64,000 bases of DNA from Cyclobacterium marinum DSM 745 (GTDB lineage: Bacteria > Bacteroidota > Bacteroidia > Cytophagales > Cyclobacteriaceae). Each line of letters starts with the position of its first letter. Positions within the stretch are counted from its first letter, which is position 1. A program made the translations under genes and the position numbers. The notes under the pieces were generated by a model. The model made no database searches and was not told where the DNA came from. It saw nothing but the letters and a program-made list of their open reading frames with translations. Positions 7,360-17,009 of this stretch are shown in pieces. The stretch spans positions 806,001 to 870,000 of the forward strand of contig NC_015914.1 of NCBI RefSeq assembly GCF_000222485.1, read 5' to 3'.

Positions 7360-9777
7360 ATGAGATCCATTCAAAATGACAACCAACTTTTATATATGGA
7401 AGATAAAAATCAAATTGATCCAATAAAATTTATAAAAAAAGTTCTTAGTTATTGGCCATTTATATTAGCATCTATGGTGATCGCGATGGGCTTGGCACAT
7501 TATTATAACCAGTCCACACCTTCTGTATACCAGGTTGGGGGAAAATTCATGGTCACCGACAATATGAATTCAAATTTAATTGATCTTACTGGTATGCCGC
7601 AAGGCTCAAGTTATCAACCTCCCGGTCAAAACGTATCAAATCAATCCATACTAATGAAATCAAAGCCTGTAGCTGAGAAAGTATTAGAATTGATGGATTT
7701 GAGTGTAGATTATTTTGAACCAGGCGTATTAGTAGATAGGGAATTGTATAAAAGCTCTCCAATTTTCGTACAGGTTGACTGGAACCATCCACAAATTTTG
7801 GGAGATAAAATAAAAGTAACCTGGACAGATCAGGAGTCTTTCTCTCTAAATTTTCCAGGAGAATCCTATTTTAAATTTCTTCCAGGGTTACCAAGCGAAA
7901 AAATTGAGCTAGATAATTACGAATCAAAAAAATATAAATTTGGTGAATGGATTGATTTTCCTTTAGCTAAAATTCAAATTGGCCTTATTGAAAATGTATC
8001 AGAAGGAGAAATTCTAATTCAATTAAATACAAAACAAACCCTACTTGGGAAATATGCAGGTGAAAACCTTCAAGTTTGGCCAATTGATCAAACGTCTTCT
8101 ATTCTTGGCTTAACCTTAAACACATCTCACCCAGTAAAAGGAGCGGAATACCTCAATAATTTAATGGAGGTATATATGGGAATGGAGCTTGAAGAAAAAA
8201 ACAGGGTTTCAAAAAACACTGTGGACTTTATCGACAAACAAATTTCAGGTGTGGCTGATTCCTTAAATTATTTTGAGACCAGCTTAGAATCTTTTAGAAG
8301 TAAGAATAAAACTTATAACATTGAAGCGGAAGGAAGTTCTGTTTATAAAGAAATAACCGAACTAGAAAGACAACTCTCTCAAGAAAAATGGAAAAGACAA
8401 TATTTCACAAATTTACAAACCTATCTAGTAAGAGAGAGCTATGATCAAATCATAATACCGTCAGGAATCGGAATAGAAGATCCGGTATTAAATAATCTTA
8501 TCCAAAATTTAATAACTCTTCAGGAAGAAAGGTCTTATTACTTGAGCACATTAACCGAAGCTTCTCCTTTGGTAAGTGGTGTTACCAAGAAAATTGAAGA
8601 CAACACTACCTTGCTGTTAGAGGTATTAAGGAATATTAATAATAACACTCAAAACCTGATTGAAGATTTAGAAAACAGAATACAGACTGCAGAAAATCAA
8701 TTTACCCGGTTACCAACCACCCAACAAGATTTAATTAAAATAGAAAGAGGATTTACACTAAATGAAAGCATTTACACTTTTCTGTTACAAAGAAGAGCTG
8801 AATCAGCCCTTGCAATGGCTTCAAATACACCCTCAAGTAGGATTGTAGAATTTGCACAGCCATCTGACCAACCCATAATTGTAAAAAAAATAGCTATATA
8901 CATCATAGCTTTATTTGTGGGTTTAGCTTTTCCAATTGCAATTTTCAGCACATTTATCCTAATGGAGACAAAGATAAAAGACCCGGCTGAATTGGATGAA
9001 GAATTGGCAGTTCCATTATTGGGGAAAATTTGCAAAAGTAAAACATTGGGGCAATTAACTGTATTGGAACAACCACGATCTGTAGTTTCAGAAACTTTTA
9101 GATCATTGAAAACCAATATCAGCTTCGTTATCCCTAAAGATAAGCAAATAACAATGGCGATTTCTTCTACAATATCCGGTGAAGGAAAAACATTTACAGC
9201 GATTAATCTGGCTTCAATTTATTCACTGAATTTAAAAAACACCCTTTTAATAAGTTGCGACATGTTTAAACCTAGCACTTTAAAGGATTTTAAATTAAAA
9301 GGTAAAAAAGGTCTTTCGAATTTTCTGAGTGAGCAAGTAAACAATGTAGATGATATCATACAGCCCACCAAATTTCCATTATTTAGCATCATTACTTCAG
9401 GAGAAACCCCACCAAACCCTTCGGACCTTTTAGCTTCCAGAAGATTTGGCCTTCTAATGGAAGAGTTGAAAAATAAGTATGACGTTATCATATTAGATAC
9501 CCCTCCTGTCGGATTGATCAGCCAATCTTTTGAACTTTTGAAACAGGTAGACTTGACCCTTTATGTGTTGAGGTACAACTTTAGTAAGAAAGAATACATT
9601 AACGACATTAATGAGATTAAAATGAAAAAAGGCGTTAATAATATTTTTGCAGTTCTCAATGATGTATCAGATAAACACCTAACTTATAAAGGGTTGAATT
9701 ACGGATACTACGAAGAATCGGGGAGCAAACAACATAAGTTTAAAAAACTCTTTGGAAGAAACAATGCCGCACTATAA
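7360..9777 (+). CDS. Wzc/GumC-type chain-length protein with BY-kinase domain
   Basis: This 805-residue polysaccharide co-polymerase has a Wzz-type N-terminal region with a first membrane helix (about residues 31-47), a long coiled-coil-rich periplasmic part, and a second helix (about 511-535). A cytoplasmic bacterial tyrosine kinase domain follows. Kinase motifs are Walker A SGEGKT (about 606-611), Walker A' LLISCDMFKPS (about 629-639) and Walker B VIILDTPPVG (about 709-718). Near the C-terminus is a small tyrosine cluster, LNYGYYEE, shorter than the enteric Wzc tail but fit for autophosphorylation. It would control chain length and export with the Wzy-like protein encoded next. An alternative start is Met13 (7396). 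It is the first gene of the plus-strand biosynthetic run; no Wza channel gene is beside it. Confidence 0.92.
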   Translation: MRSIQNDNQLLYMEDKNQIDPIKFIKKVLSYWPFILASMVIAMGLAHYYNQSTPSVYQVGGKFMVTDNMNSNLIDLTGMPQGSSYQPPGQNVSNQSILMKSKPVAEKVLELMDLSVDYFEPGVLVDRELYKSSPIFVQVDWNHPQILGDKIKVTWTDQESFSLNFPGESYFKFLPGLPSEKIELDNYESKKYKFGEWIDFPLAKIQIGLIENVSEGEILIQLNTKQTLLGKYAGENLQVWPIDQTSSILGLTLNTSHPVKGAEYLNNLMEVYMGMELEEKNRVSKNTVDFIDKQISGVADSLNYFETSLESFRSKNKTYNIEAEGSSVYKEITELERQLSQEKWKRQYFTNLQTYLVRESYDQIIIPSGIGIEDPVLNNLIQNLITLQEERSYYLSTLTEASPLVSGVTKKIEDNTTLLLEVLRNINNNTQNLIEDLENRIQTAENQFTRLPTTQQDLIKIERGFTLNESIYTFLLQRRAESALAMASNTPSSRIVEFAQPSDQPIIVKKIAIYIIALFVGLAFPIAIFSTFILMETKIKDPAELDEELAVPLLGKICKSKTLGQLTVLEQPRSVVSETFRSLKTNISFVIPKDKQITMAISSTISGEGKTFTAINLASIYSLNLKNTLLISCDMFKPSTLKDFKLKGKKGLSNFLSEQVNNVDDIIQPTKFPLFSIITSGETPPNPSDLLASRRFGLLMEELKNKYDVIILDTPPVGLISQSFELLKQVDLTLYVLRYNFSKKEYINDINEIKMKKGVNNIFAVLNDVSDKHLTYKGLNYGYYEESGSKQHKFKKLFGRNNAAL

Positions 9778-9863
9778 CCTTAATTATAGGTTATAGTTTG
9801 GGTTTTAAATCATTTAAAATTTCAAATGTTTATTACAAAGAAACCATTAAAATTTTATTTGGA

Positions 9864-11156
9864 ATGAAGGCATTTTTTCTTTTAATTGAATTGGCTATCC
9901 CTTTATTTTTAGGTTATATAATCTGGAAAAAAGGACAGCTTTCTATATTATATATGCCTGTAATATTTTTTTGCTATGCATTCATAGACAGGAATTTATC
10001 TGCTGCCATAAGCTATTTGATATATGCCGTTATTATTGGTTTTTTTATTTTCAATAATCCATTATTCATAAAACGAAATATTTTTGCTGTCATACTTATC
10101 TTATATTATTTCTTTTTATTACCTAATTCAAGGGATTTAGCGGAAGTTAGACCGATATTTTTTGGAGCCATATTGGTATTCTTTTTTGTGCCATTATTAT
10201 CTGAGGTCTCTAGAAAATATTCAAGAGAACAACTTTTCGGAGCATTAAGTGAATCGGCACTCATCGTTCTAATTCTTTTTATTATCAATGTAATTCTTTC
10301 AACCATATTTAGGTACATGCCTACCGGCACAGGTTACTATGGCACTACTTCGGGACTTTTATATGGATCACTTTCATTAGACAACCTTAACATCCTCCCA
10401 TTTGCAGGCTATATTGTCGTTCGCAGAGGAGTTAAAGACAAAAATTTAATATTCCTCATGGTGTATTTGGTGGCCGCATTTTTCATCCTTCTCACTTTTA
10501 GAAGAACAGTAATGCTATTAGTCGTATTGGCTCCCATGTTTGTGATGGTGGAATTATTAAACTTTCGCCAATTTTTCGAATTTCTCAAATATGGATTTAT
10601 CATTACCATAGTTAGCAGCCTGGTAATTTATCAAACAGGCTTTTTAGATGCTTTTTGGGAGCGGTATGAAAATCGTAAATTAGATGAAAGAGGACTTGAA
10701 AAAGAACCTCGGCTCATGGAATTTGAGATGATATACAAGGACATGTTTGTATATTACGATTACAGCCCATGGTTTGGCTATGAGCTTTTTGCCTCACATG
10801 GGAATTATGGAAAAGGCAAACTAGGCACGAGAAGTTTGCACACAGACTTCGGAACTATCATGCATGCGAGTGGGATCATTGGATTCACATTGTATCTGCT
10901 AATGGTTTTTACAGCCTTTTATTCAGTTTGGAAACGTACTAAAACTAGGGAAGATTATCTCCGTATTTTATTTATCTCAATGGCCTTCGTGATTTTTTTC
11001 ATGTCTGGAAGGTGGCACACCATCTCATCAATGGCCCTCATGTATGGATTACTATACATTCCTTTGGGAAAAAACCCCAAAAAACCACCTAATTTAAATT
11101 TCATTAAGGTTTCATCATTGAAATTGGCACCTAATAACCATGTGCTAATAAAATAA
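9864..11156 (+). CDS. Wzy/O-antigen-ligase-like polysaccharide polymerase
   Basis: This strongly hydrophobic protein of about 430 residues has roughly ten to twelve membrane helices. Near the C-terminal third is a large extracytoplasmic loop with the segment RSLHTDFGTIMHASGIIGF, which fits the H-x-x-(L/F) region of WzyC/O-antigen-ligase proteins. Basic residues such as RRTVM flank helices, as is usual in this family. It would polymerise undecaprenyl-linked repeat units on the outer face of the inner membrane, in partnership with the co-polymerase encoded just upstream. I chose the ATG at 9864 (MKAFFLLIEL). The frame is open further upstream to a TTG at 9798, but the ATG leaves a normal start just before the first helix. 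Confidence 0.8.
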   Translation: MKAFFLLIELAIPLFLGYIIWKKGQLSILYMPVIFFCYAFIDRNLSAAISYLIYAVIIGFFIFNNPLFIKRNIFAVILILYYFFLLPNSRDLAEVRPIFFGAILVFFFVPLLSEVSRKYSREQLFGALSESALIVLILFIINVILSTIFRYMPTGTGYYGTTSGLLYGSLSLDNLNILPFAGYIVVRRGVKDKNLIFLMVYLVAAFFILLTFRRTVMLLVVLAPMFVMVELLNFRQFFEFLKYGFIITIVSSLVIYQTGFLDAFWERYENRKLDERGLEKEPRLMEFEMIYKDMFVYYDYSPWFGYELFASHGNYGKGKLGTRSLHTDFGTIMHASGIIGFTLYLLMVFTAFYSVWKRTKTREDYLRILFISMAFVIFFMSGRWHTISSMALMYGLLYIPLGKNPKKPPNLNFIKVSSLKLAPNNHVLIK

Positions 11157-11245
11157 TGGCAAAATTAAGCTTCTCTTGAATTTCTCAATAGCCCATAGAC
11201 CTCCCGCTTTTTTATTTAGTTAAAAACTGATTATAAACTATTTAT

Positions 11246-12208
11246 ATGAAACCTGTTATTTTACTCGGAATGCCTAGAAGTGGGACTAAACTATTACGTT
11301 CCTTTTTAAATCAGCACCCTAAAATCAACATACCTGATAACGAAAGTTACCTAATCCATAACTCCATTCGGAAATTTGGTGAAGCCTATGATTTTAGTGT
11401 TTTAAAAAACAGGATTAAATACTTTGAATTCCTAACAACAACTAAATTTTACGACAAATGTAAGGCAGACGGACTTCATTTCACCTTCGAAGAATTTGAT
11501 AAATTGCTATCTGTATATGATTGGCAACATGTATTTAAATTAATTTTTAATTATTATGGACCTAAGGGTTCAAACCATAAATATTTATGGGGCGATAAAT
11601 CTCCGGGTTCGTTTTCCCAATTAAAGTATATACATCAAATATTTCCAAATGCCTACGTTGTTCATATTGTGCGAGACCCTAGGGATTATTGCTTGTCTGC
11701 AAAAAACGCTTGGGGAAAAAATGTGTTCAGATCGGTTCATCGATGGAATCTTGAAATTAATTATTATTCCAAATTAGTCAATGAATTATCGATCAATTGT
11801 ATCAATATCAAATACGAAGACCTAATCGATTCCCCAATCGAACAATTAGAAAAAATATGTGAATTTCTTAATATTGAATATCCACCAGGCTTGGAAAACC
11901 TTCAAAAAACTGTCGAAAACATAGGGTCGACAAAAGGCAAACCCACAGTAATCAAGGGAAATAAAGATAAATACATTAAAGCATTTAATCCGAAAACCAT
12001 CAACAAATTGGAGGGGATAGGTAAAGAGGGCATGGAGTCTATGGGATATTCTATTAATTATCAAGGCAAAAGCATTAACCTGAACCCAATTTACCTTAAA
12101 TACGCATCAGTCATGGATGGTCTACACTCCTTACGATTTCATGTAAAAAATAAAGGCGTCTTGAAGGGGGTTTCCTATTACAGTAAACTACATGCCAATA
12201 AAAGATGA
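11246..12208 (+). CDS. PAPS-dependent sulfotransferase
   Basis: This 320-residue cytoplasmic protein has the classic sulfotransferase signatures. The 5'-phosphosulfate loop is LLGMPRSGTKLLR (residues 6-18), the 3'-phosphate binding segment VRDPRDYCLS (142-151), and KYEDLI lies near 189-194. It should transfer sulfate from PAPS to a hydroxyl or amino group of a sugar in the growing polysaccharide. Its position between the Wzy-like gene and the sugar-nucleotide genes, all on one strand, supports a role in EPS sulfation rather than small-molecule metabolism. Sulfated EPS is well known from marine Bacteroidota. PAPS synthesis genes are not in the window. The acceptor sugar cannot be predicted. 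Confidence 0.88.
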   Translation: MKPVILLGMPRSGTKLLRSFLNQHPKINIPDNESYLIHNSIRKFGEAYDFSVLKNRIKYFEFLTTTKFYDKCKADGLHFTFEEFDKLLSVYDWQHVFKLIFNYYGPKGSNHKYLWGDKSPGSFSQLKYIHQIFPNAYVVHIVRDPRDYCLSAKNAWGKNVFRSVHRWNLEINYYSKLVNELSINCINIKYEDLIDSPIEQLEKICEFLNIEYPPGLENLQKTVENIGSTKGKPTVIKGNKDKYIKAFNPKTINKLEGIGKEGMESMGYSINYQGKSINLNPIYLKYASVMDGLHSLRFHVKNKGVLKGVSYYSKLHANKR

Positions 12209-12278
12209 GCCAACTTCTATTAAAAAAAGTATCGTTTTTAGTCAAAAACTAAAATACTATTCTAATTAAATTCCTCCT

Positions 12279-13298
12279 ATGAAAATATTAATCGACATCA
12301 AACATCCCGCCCAACTCAATTTGTTTAAAGGCTTGGCAAAGGAGCTTGTGATCTCAGGATGGACAGTGATAATCTGTTACCTAGATCGAGGTAAACTTCC
12401 AAAAATTATTGATAGGGAATATGCGGAATTTAATCGAATAAAAGTAGGAAGCAGTAAAGGTACTAAATGGTCCATATTTTGGAATGGGAATGTTATGCGA
12501 ACCACCTCTTTTTTAAAAATGATAAATCAAGAGAAGTTCAATATTTGTATCTCAGCTAGCAGTGCTCCACTGGCCTTAGCATGTAAAATTACAGGGACAC
12601 CACTGCTTCAATTTTATGATGATCCAGAAAGGAAAACCATCAACAAGATCAATGCAAATCTCTCCACGAAAATATTTTTCCCTCCGATAGTAGAACAAAA
12701 TAAGCATGTGGAAATATTCGATTGCCTAAAAGAGTGGAGTTACTTAAGCCCATCCTATTTTAAACCAGATAAAACTGTATTAGAAAAATACGGACTCAAA
12801 CCTAATGAATATGTATTTGTAAGAGAAGTAAGCAATAAATCCTTTAATTATTATAACCAGGAAGATGCTATTATTTGTAGTATTTCCGGTCAAATTAATA
12901 AGAACATTCCTGTTTTACTTTCCTTAGAGGATAAAAGCATTAAGGATAAATTTCCTGACAATTGGACCATTTTGGAAGAGCCTATTGCCGACATCCATTC
13001 ACTAATTTATTTCTCAAAATTGATGGTTTCTTCCGGGGATAGTATGGCAAGGGAAGGGGCTATGTTAGGTATTCCAAGCATCTATTGTGGGATTAGGGAA
13101 ATGAAAGCGAATCAATTATTAATTGACAAAGGAATCTTAGAACATTGCCCGGTAGAAAAGGCAGTAAAACCCTTTAATGATTATATTTCTTCTGAATTTG
13201 ACCAAGAAAAACAGATTAAAATCAGGGAAAACCTACTTAAAGAATGGGTTGATATGAATCAGTTCATGATATCACAAATTTTAAAATATAAAAAATAA
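12279..13298 (+). CDS. DUF354 family protein (GT-B-like)
   Basis: This 339-residue protein opens with MKILIDIKHPAQLNLFKG, the hallmark N-terminus of the DUF354 family, whose members have a GT-B glycosyltransferase-like or UDP-GlcNAc 2-epimerase-like fold. The C-terminal half contains a nucleotide-binding-type segment, SGDSMAREGAMLGIPSIYCG (about residues 250-269), again as in GT-B enzymes. No signal peptide or membrane helix is present. The gene ends 4 bp before the dehydrogenase gene, so the two are probably translated from one transcript. A role as a glycosyltransferase building the EPS repeat is the most likely one; biochemical activity of the family is poorly defined. Confidence 0.8.
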   Translation: MKILIDIKHPAQLNLFKGLAKELVISGWTVIICYLDRGKLPKIIDREYAEFNRIKVGSSKGTKWSIFWNGNVMRTTSFLKMINQEKFNICISASSAPLALACKITGTPLLQFYDDPERKTINKINANLSTKIFFPPIVEQNKHVEIFDCLKEWSYLSPSYFKPDKTVLEKYGLKPNEYVFVREVSNKSFNYYNQEDAIICSISGQINKNIPVLLSLEDKSIKDKFPDNWTILEEPIADIHSLIYFSKLMVSSGDSMAREGAMLGIPSIYCGIREMKANQLLIDKGILEHCPVEKAVKPFNDYISSEFDQEKQIKIRENLLKEWVDMNQFMISQILKYKK

Positions 13299-13302
13299 AA
13301 AT

Positions 13303-14610
13303 ATGAAGATTTCAGTTTTCGGATTAGGCTATGTTGGCTGTGTAAGTCTAGGATGTCTTTCAAAAAATGGACATGAAGTAATTGGTGTAGACATTAACCC
13401 TTTAAAGGTGGATCTTATTAATAGGGGTTTACCCACAATTGTTGAAAAAGACATTGATCAAATCATTAAGCAGGAGTTTAACAAGGGGAAAATATCTGCA
13501 ACAGTTTCTGCTTCTGAGGCCATCAAAGCTACAACACTAAGCATTATTTGCGTAGGCACCCCTTCTTCACCACATGGGCACCTTAATCTTAATTTCATTT
13601 ACAAGACAGCCGAACAAATAGGTGAAGCCTTAAAGGAAAAAGAAGATTTTCATGTGGTAGTAATCAGAAGTACCGTATTACCCGGTACCAATCAAAAAAT
13701 TGGAGAAATAATAGAATCTTTTTCCGGAAAGAAAAGAGGTGAAGGTTTTTCAGTGGTTTCAAACCCTGAATTTCTTAGAGAAGGATCTGCCGTAAAAGAT
13801 TATTATTCCCCAGCTGTAACGGTAATAGGAGGTGACCATAACGAAGCTTTAGAAACAGTTTCATCTCTGTATAAAGATCTAGGCAGCCCAATTGAGATAA
13901 CGGGAATAGAAGAAGCAGAAATCATCAAATACGTTAATAATTCTTTTCATGCATTGAAAATTTCCTTCGCCAATGAAGTTGGAAATATTTGCAAATCTTT
14001 AAATATTGATTCCCACAATGTAATGGAGATCTTTTGTAAAGACACACATCTTAATATATCTCCAGTCTATTTTAAACCCGGTTTCGCCTATGGAGGGTCT
14101 TGTTTACCGAAAGATTTAAAAGGATTGGTAACTTTGGCCCATGATCAATATTTATCCACACCAGTCCTTAATGCTATCCATGAATCCAATGAAAATCAAA
14201 AAAGAATTGCATTTGAATTAATCAATAGAACAGGAAAAAGAAATATTGCACTAATGGGACTGTCATTTAAAGAGGGAACAGATGATTTAAGGTATAGCCC
14301 TTCTGTCGATATTTCTGAGAAATTAATTGGAAAAGGTTTTAAACTTTCTATTTATGACAATAATGTACATATGTCTAAACTAGTTGGCGCTAATAAACAA
14401 TTTATAGATCAACACTTACCCCACCTTTCTGAATTGATAACTAATGACCCTAAATTGGCATTGGAAGACGCTGACATTGTATTAATAAATCACAAGAATT
14501 TTGATCCAAAACCTTATATGGACCTTTTATCTAAAAAGGATATATTGATAGATTTAGTAAGGATTCCAGAATTGGAAACTCTCCCTAATTATGTAGGATT
14601 GTGTTGGTAA
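13303..14610 (+). CDS. AlgD-like GDP-mannose/UDP-glucose 6-dehydrogenase
   Basis: This 435-residue nucleotide-sugar dehydrogenase has the NAD-binding Rossmann motif FGLGYVGCVSLGCLS (residues 6-20), ICVGTPSSPHG (82-92), NPEFLREGSA (154-163) and the catalytic cysteine in FAYGGSCLPKD (Cys267). The C-terminal UDP/GDP-binding domain includes GTDDLRYSPSVD. The protein ends GLCW, very like the GICW end of Pseudomonas AlgD, and the whole sequence aligns better from memory with AlgD than with Ugd. It oxidises the C6 of a nucleotide sugar to a uronic acid (GDP-mannuronate or UDP-glucuronate), supplying an acidic building block for the EPS. Donor choice is inference. It is the last gene of the plus-strand run and converges on a GT4 gene. 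Confidence 0.9.
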   Translation: MKISVFGLGYVGCVSLGCLSKNGHEVIGVDINPLKVDLINRGLPTIVEKDIDQIIKQEFNKGKISATVSASEAIKATTLSIICVGTPSSPHGHLNLNFIYKTAEQIGEALKEKEDFHVVVIRSTVLPGTNQKIGEIIESFSGKKRGEGFSVVSNPEFLREGSAVKDYYSPAVTVIGGDHNEALETVSSLYKDLGSPIEITGIEEAEIIKYVNNSFHALKISFANEVGNICKSLNIDSHNVMEIFCKDTHLNISPVYFKPGFAYGGSCLPKDLKGLVTLAHDQYLSTPVLNAIHESNENQKRIAFELINRTGKRNIALMGLSFKEGTDDLRYSPSVDISEKLIGKGFKLSIYDNNVHMSKLVGANKQFIDQHLPHLSELITNDPKLALEDADIVLINHKNFDPKPYMDLLSKKDILIDLVRIPELETLPNYVGLCW

Positions 14611-14652
14611 ATTACTAGGACTAAAAAATAATTTAATTAAAATTCGTTTCTA

Positions 14653-14688
14653 GACATTTGCTTCCAATATGATTGTGAAGCAAATGTC
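14653..14688. terminator. Hairpin between convergent genes
   Basis: A perfect 12-bp inverted repeat (GACATTTGCTTC and its complement) encloses a 12-nt loop, midway between the convergent dehydrogenase and GT4 genes. The flanking T tracts are weak on both strands, so it may act as a modest bidirectional terminator. Confidence 0.7.
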
Positions 14689-14725
14689 ATTTCCTTATCA
14701 ATTTAATATTTGCAACTTATCAAAG

Positions 14726-15727
14726 TTAGGCAAGGGTCGATAAATAGATCTTTTTCAATTTTTCTGCAACTAAAGGGAGGTCTAATTTTAGATTAATAAG
14801 CCTTTCCCTTCCCTTGCACTCTTTCATCTCAACCACGGTTTTGATTTTTTCAGCAAGCTCAACATGATCAAACCCAGTAATTGCATAACCTTCAGTGTCT
14901 TCCAATAAATACCGTACATCCCCTACATCCGTGAATACTCCTTTGCAATTGCATGCCATCCCTTCTTTCACCACATTAGGGGATCCCTCTTCATAAGAAC
15001 ACATCACTAATACATCCACAGAATTTAAGTACTGAAATACTTGATGATGTGGAATCGGATATGGAGCAATAATTTCAATATTGGCTTTATTTAATTCCCC
15101 TTTTGCCTTTTCCAAAAGTTGATAATTTTTTCTGGGATCATTATGATTTCCTAAAAACAATGCATATTTCTGATTTTCGATCAAGCCTAGCTCTTTTCTA
15201 AAATCATGATCTACAGGATAAAACTTATTAATATCTACTCCATTCGGCAAAACTTTTGATTTCTTTTTTTGCCAAACAAACTTTTCAATATTAGGGGATT
15301 TTGAAACAATTCTTTTTGTGAAAGGCTGAATTAATAAAGTTAATAAGGTGAAATAATTGAAATAAAGCCGTTTTTTTTTGAAATCACGAATTCTTCCATA
15401 GGCATCAGTTCCCATCAATGATAAAATGATTGGAATATTGGGGAAAGATAGTACGGCCACCCAAGCCGATAAGGTAAAGTGAGCATGAATTAAATCATAA
15501 TCAGAGTCCTTCAATAGTTTCTTTAATGGGCCAATATTTGAAATATAACCTTTCAATCCCTTTCCCGAAACTTTAAAATAATCAACTTCAACATTTTCAT
15601 TATTCAAAGAATCTCCCTGAACCTTAATAAAAGGGGCAACATCAAAATTTTTGAGATTCCCCGAGGAGACAAATAATACCTTAAGTTTTTTGTCTACAAT
15701 CGAATCTTTATTTTTCATCAAGATCAT
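14726..15727 (-). CDS. Family 4 glycosyltransferase (paralog of the next gene)
   Basis: This 333-residue GT-B enzyme has an N-terminal Rossmann part with LKVLFVSSGNLKNFDVAPFI and AHFTLSAWVAVLS. The C-terminal donor-binding part has NGVDINKFYP, LFLGNHNDPRKN and the EX7E-type motif MCSYEEGSPNVVKEGM, all typical of retaining GT4 enzymes. There is no membrane segment apart from a short hydrophobic patch. It aligns end to end with the upstream gene at 15942-17009, so the pair arose by tandem duplication and then diverged. The two probably add successive, related sugars to the repeat unit. I used the ATG at 15727; a Met three codons later is equally possible. Confidence 0.88.
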   Translation of the reverse strand: MILMKNKDSIVDKKLKVLFVSSGNLKNFDVAPFIKVQGDSLNNENVEVDYFKVSGKGLKGYISNIGPLKKLLKDSDYDLIHAHFTLSAWVAVLSFPNIPIILSLMGTDAYGRIRDFKKKRLYFNYFTLLTLLIQPFTKRIVSKSPNIEKFVWQKKKSKVLPNGVDINKFYPVDHDFRKELGLIENQKYALFLGNHNDPRKNYQLLEKAKGELNKANIEIIAPYPIPHHQVFQYLNSVDVLVMCSYEEGSPNVVKEGMACNCKGVFTDVGDVRYLLEDTEGYAITGFDHVELAEKIKTVVEMKECKGRERLINLKLDLPLVAEKLKKIYLSTLA

Positions 15728-15941
15728 TCTTTACTAGGCTAAATTAACACTCTACTTTTTATTCAATAATATAAAAACTATAATTGAAATATAAAATACC
15801 ATACAAATAAATTCTAATTATATTTACAATTCATTTCATTAAAATACACATTAACAATATATTATAAATCACTATTAAAACGATCTTTACTTAAAAAAAC
15901 ATAACAAAAACTAACTATATTAATTATACAATTTAATCAAT

Positions 15942-17009
15942 CTATTTATTTAATAAATTATCATAAATTTTTCTAATCTTTTTAGCAACAATTTTTGAAT
16001 CCAGATCCAACTCTTTAATCCTATGCCTGCCAAGGCATGATTTCATTGCAATCACATGATGAATTGCATTTTCTAATTCCGCCTGATCAAGATTTATTAC
16101 TGCATATCCTTTTACACCTTCTACAATTTTTTTCACATCACCTACATCAGTAAATACACCCTTACAATTCGATGCCAGTGCTTCTTTAACTACATTAGGA
16201 GAACCTTCTTTTACAGAACACATTACCAAAACATCAACTGTGGAGAGTAATTTCACAACTACTTCATGACTCACGGGATAAGGATTAATTATTTCAATTT
16301 CAAATTGCTCTAATTTTTCCTTTAGCCCCTCCAACAGTTTAAAGTTCTTATTAACATCATTGGGATTACCTAAAAACAAGACATACTTCTTATTAGGATT
16401 AAGCCCTAGTTCTTTTGCAAAACTTATCCTCTCTCCATCAAATTTACTCAAATTCACACCATTAGGTAAAATAGTGCTCTTATTCTTTCTCCATACATGT
16501 CGCTCAATATTTGGGGATTTTGAAATAATAAAGGAAACAAAAGGTTGAATCAAAATTGTTAAAAATGTCAGGTATTTGTTATAGATTTTAACCTTACTAA
16601 ATTTTTTCAACCTGCCAAAAGCATCTGTTCCCATTATCGATAATACAATTGGGGATTTGGGGAAAGATAAGACTACTACCCATGCTGATAAAGTGAAGTG
16701 TGCATGGATTAGATCAAACTTTTTATTTATTAAAAACTTCTTAAGTTCTGAAATATTTCTTAAATATCCGACTATCCCCTTACCTCTTATTTTAAAATAA
16801 GTGACATTAATATTTTCTGATTTTAAGGATTCGCCTTGTATTTTTATAAAAGGAGCAATGTCCAATTTTTTCATGTTCCCCGAAGAAACAAAAAGCACCT
16901 CTAACAATTTTTCTTTATTATCATGATTAATTGGTTCAGAATTGATATCAGTTGAGGAAGATGTAACTTGATCTCCAATTAAATTTAAATCATTAAAAAA
17001 ATTTTTCAT
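15942..17009 (-). CDS. Family 4 glycosyltransferase (tandem paralog)
   Basis: This 355-residue GT4 protein carries the same landmarks as its downstream neighbour: LEVLFVSSGNMKKLDIAPFI, AHFTLSAWVVVLSF, NGVNLSKFD, LFLGNPNDVNKN and the EX7E-type motif MCSVKEGSPNVVKEAL. A roughly 35-residue N-terminal tail rich in Asn, Ser and Asp precedes the domain and is longer than in the paralog. The two genes are on one strand with about 215 bp of very AT-rich spacer. Function is inferred as transfer of a hexose or related sugar from an NDP donor to the lipid-linked EPS intermediate; donor and linkage are unknown. Confidence 0.88.
   Translation of the reverse strand: MKNFFNDLNLIGDQVTSSSTDINSEPINHDNKEKLLEVLFVSSGNMKKLDIAPFIKIQGESLKSENINVTYFKIRGKGIVGYLRNISELKKFLINKKFDLIHAHFTLSAWVVVLSFPKSPIVLSIMGTDAFGRLKKFSKVKIYNKYLTFLTILIQPFVSFIISKSPNIERHVWRKNKSTILPNGVNLSKFDGERISFAKELGLNPNKKYVLFLGNPNDVNKNFKLLEGLKEKLEQFEIEIINPYPVSHEVVVKLLSTVDVLVMCSVKEGSPNVVKEALASNCKGVFTDVGDVKKIVEGVKGYAVINLDQAELENAIHHVIAMKSCLGRHRIKELDLDSKIVAKKIRKIYDNLLNK

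Noticed and set aside
9798..9863. TTG at 9798 as start of the Wzy-like protein
   Set aside because: The ATG at 9864 directly precedes the first hydrophobic helix and gives a normal family N-terminus; the upstream extension has no support.
13303..14610. Alginate biosynthesis locus because of the AlgD-like dehydrogenase
   Set aside because: No Alg8/Alg44 polymerase, AlgG/AlgX or AlgE homolog is present. The rest is a Wzy-type locus, so only a uronic acid building block is supported.
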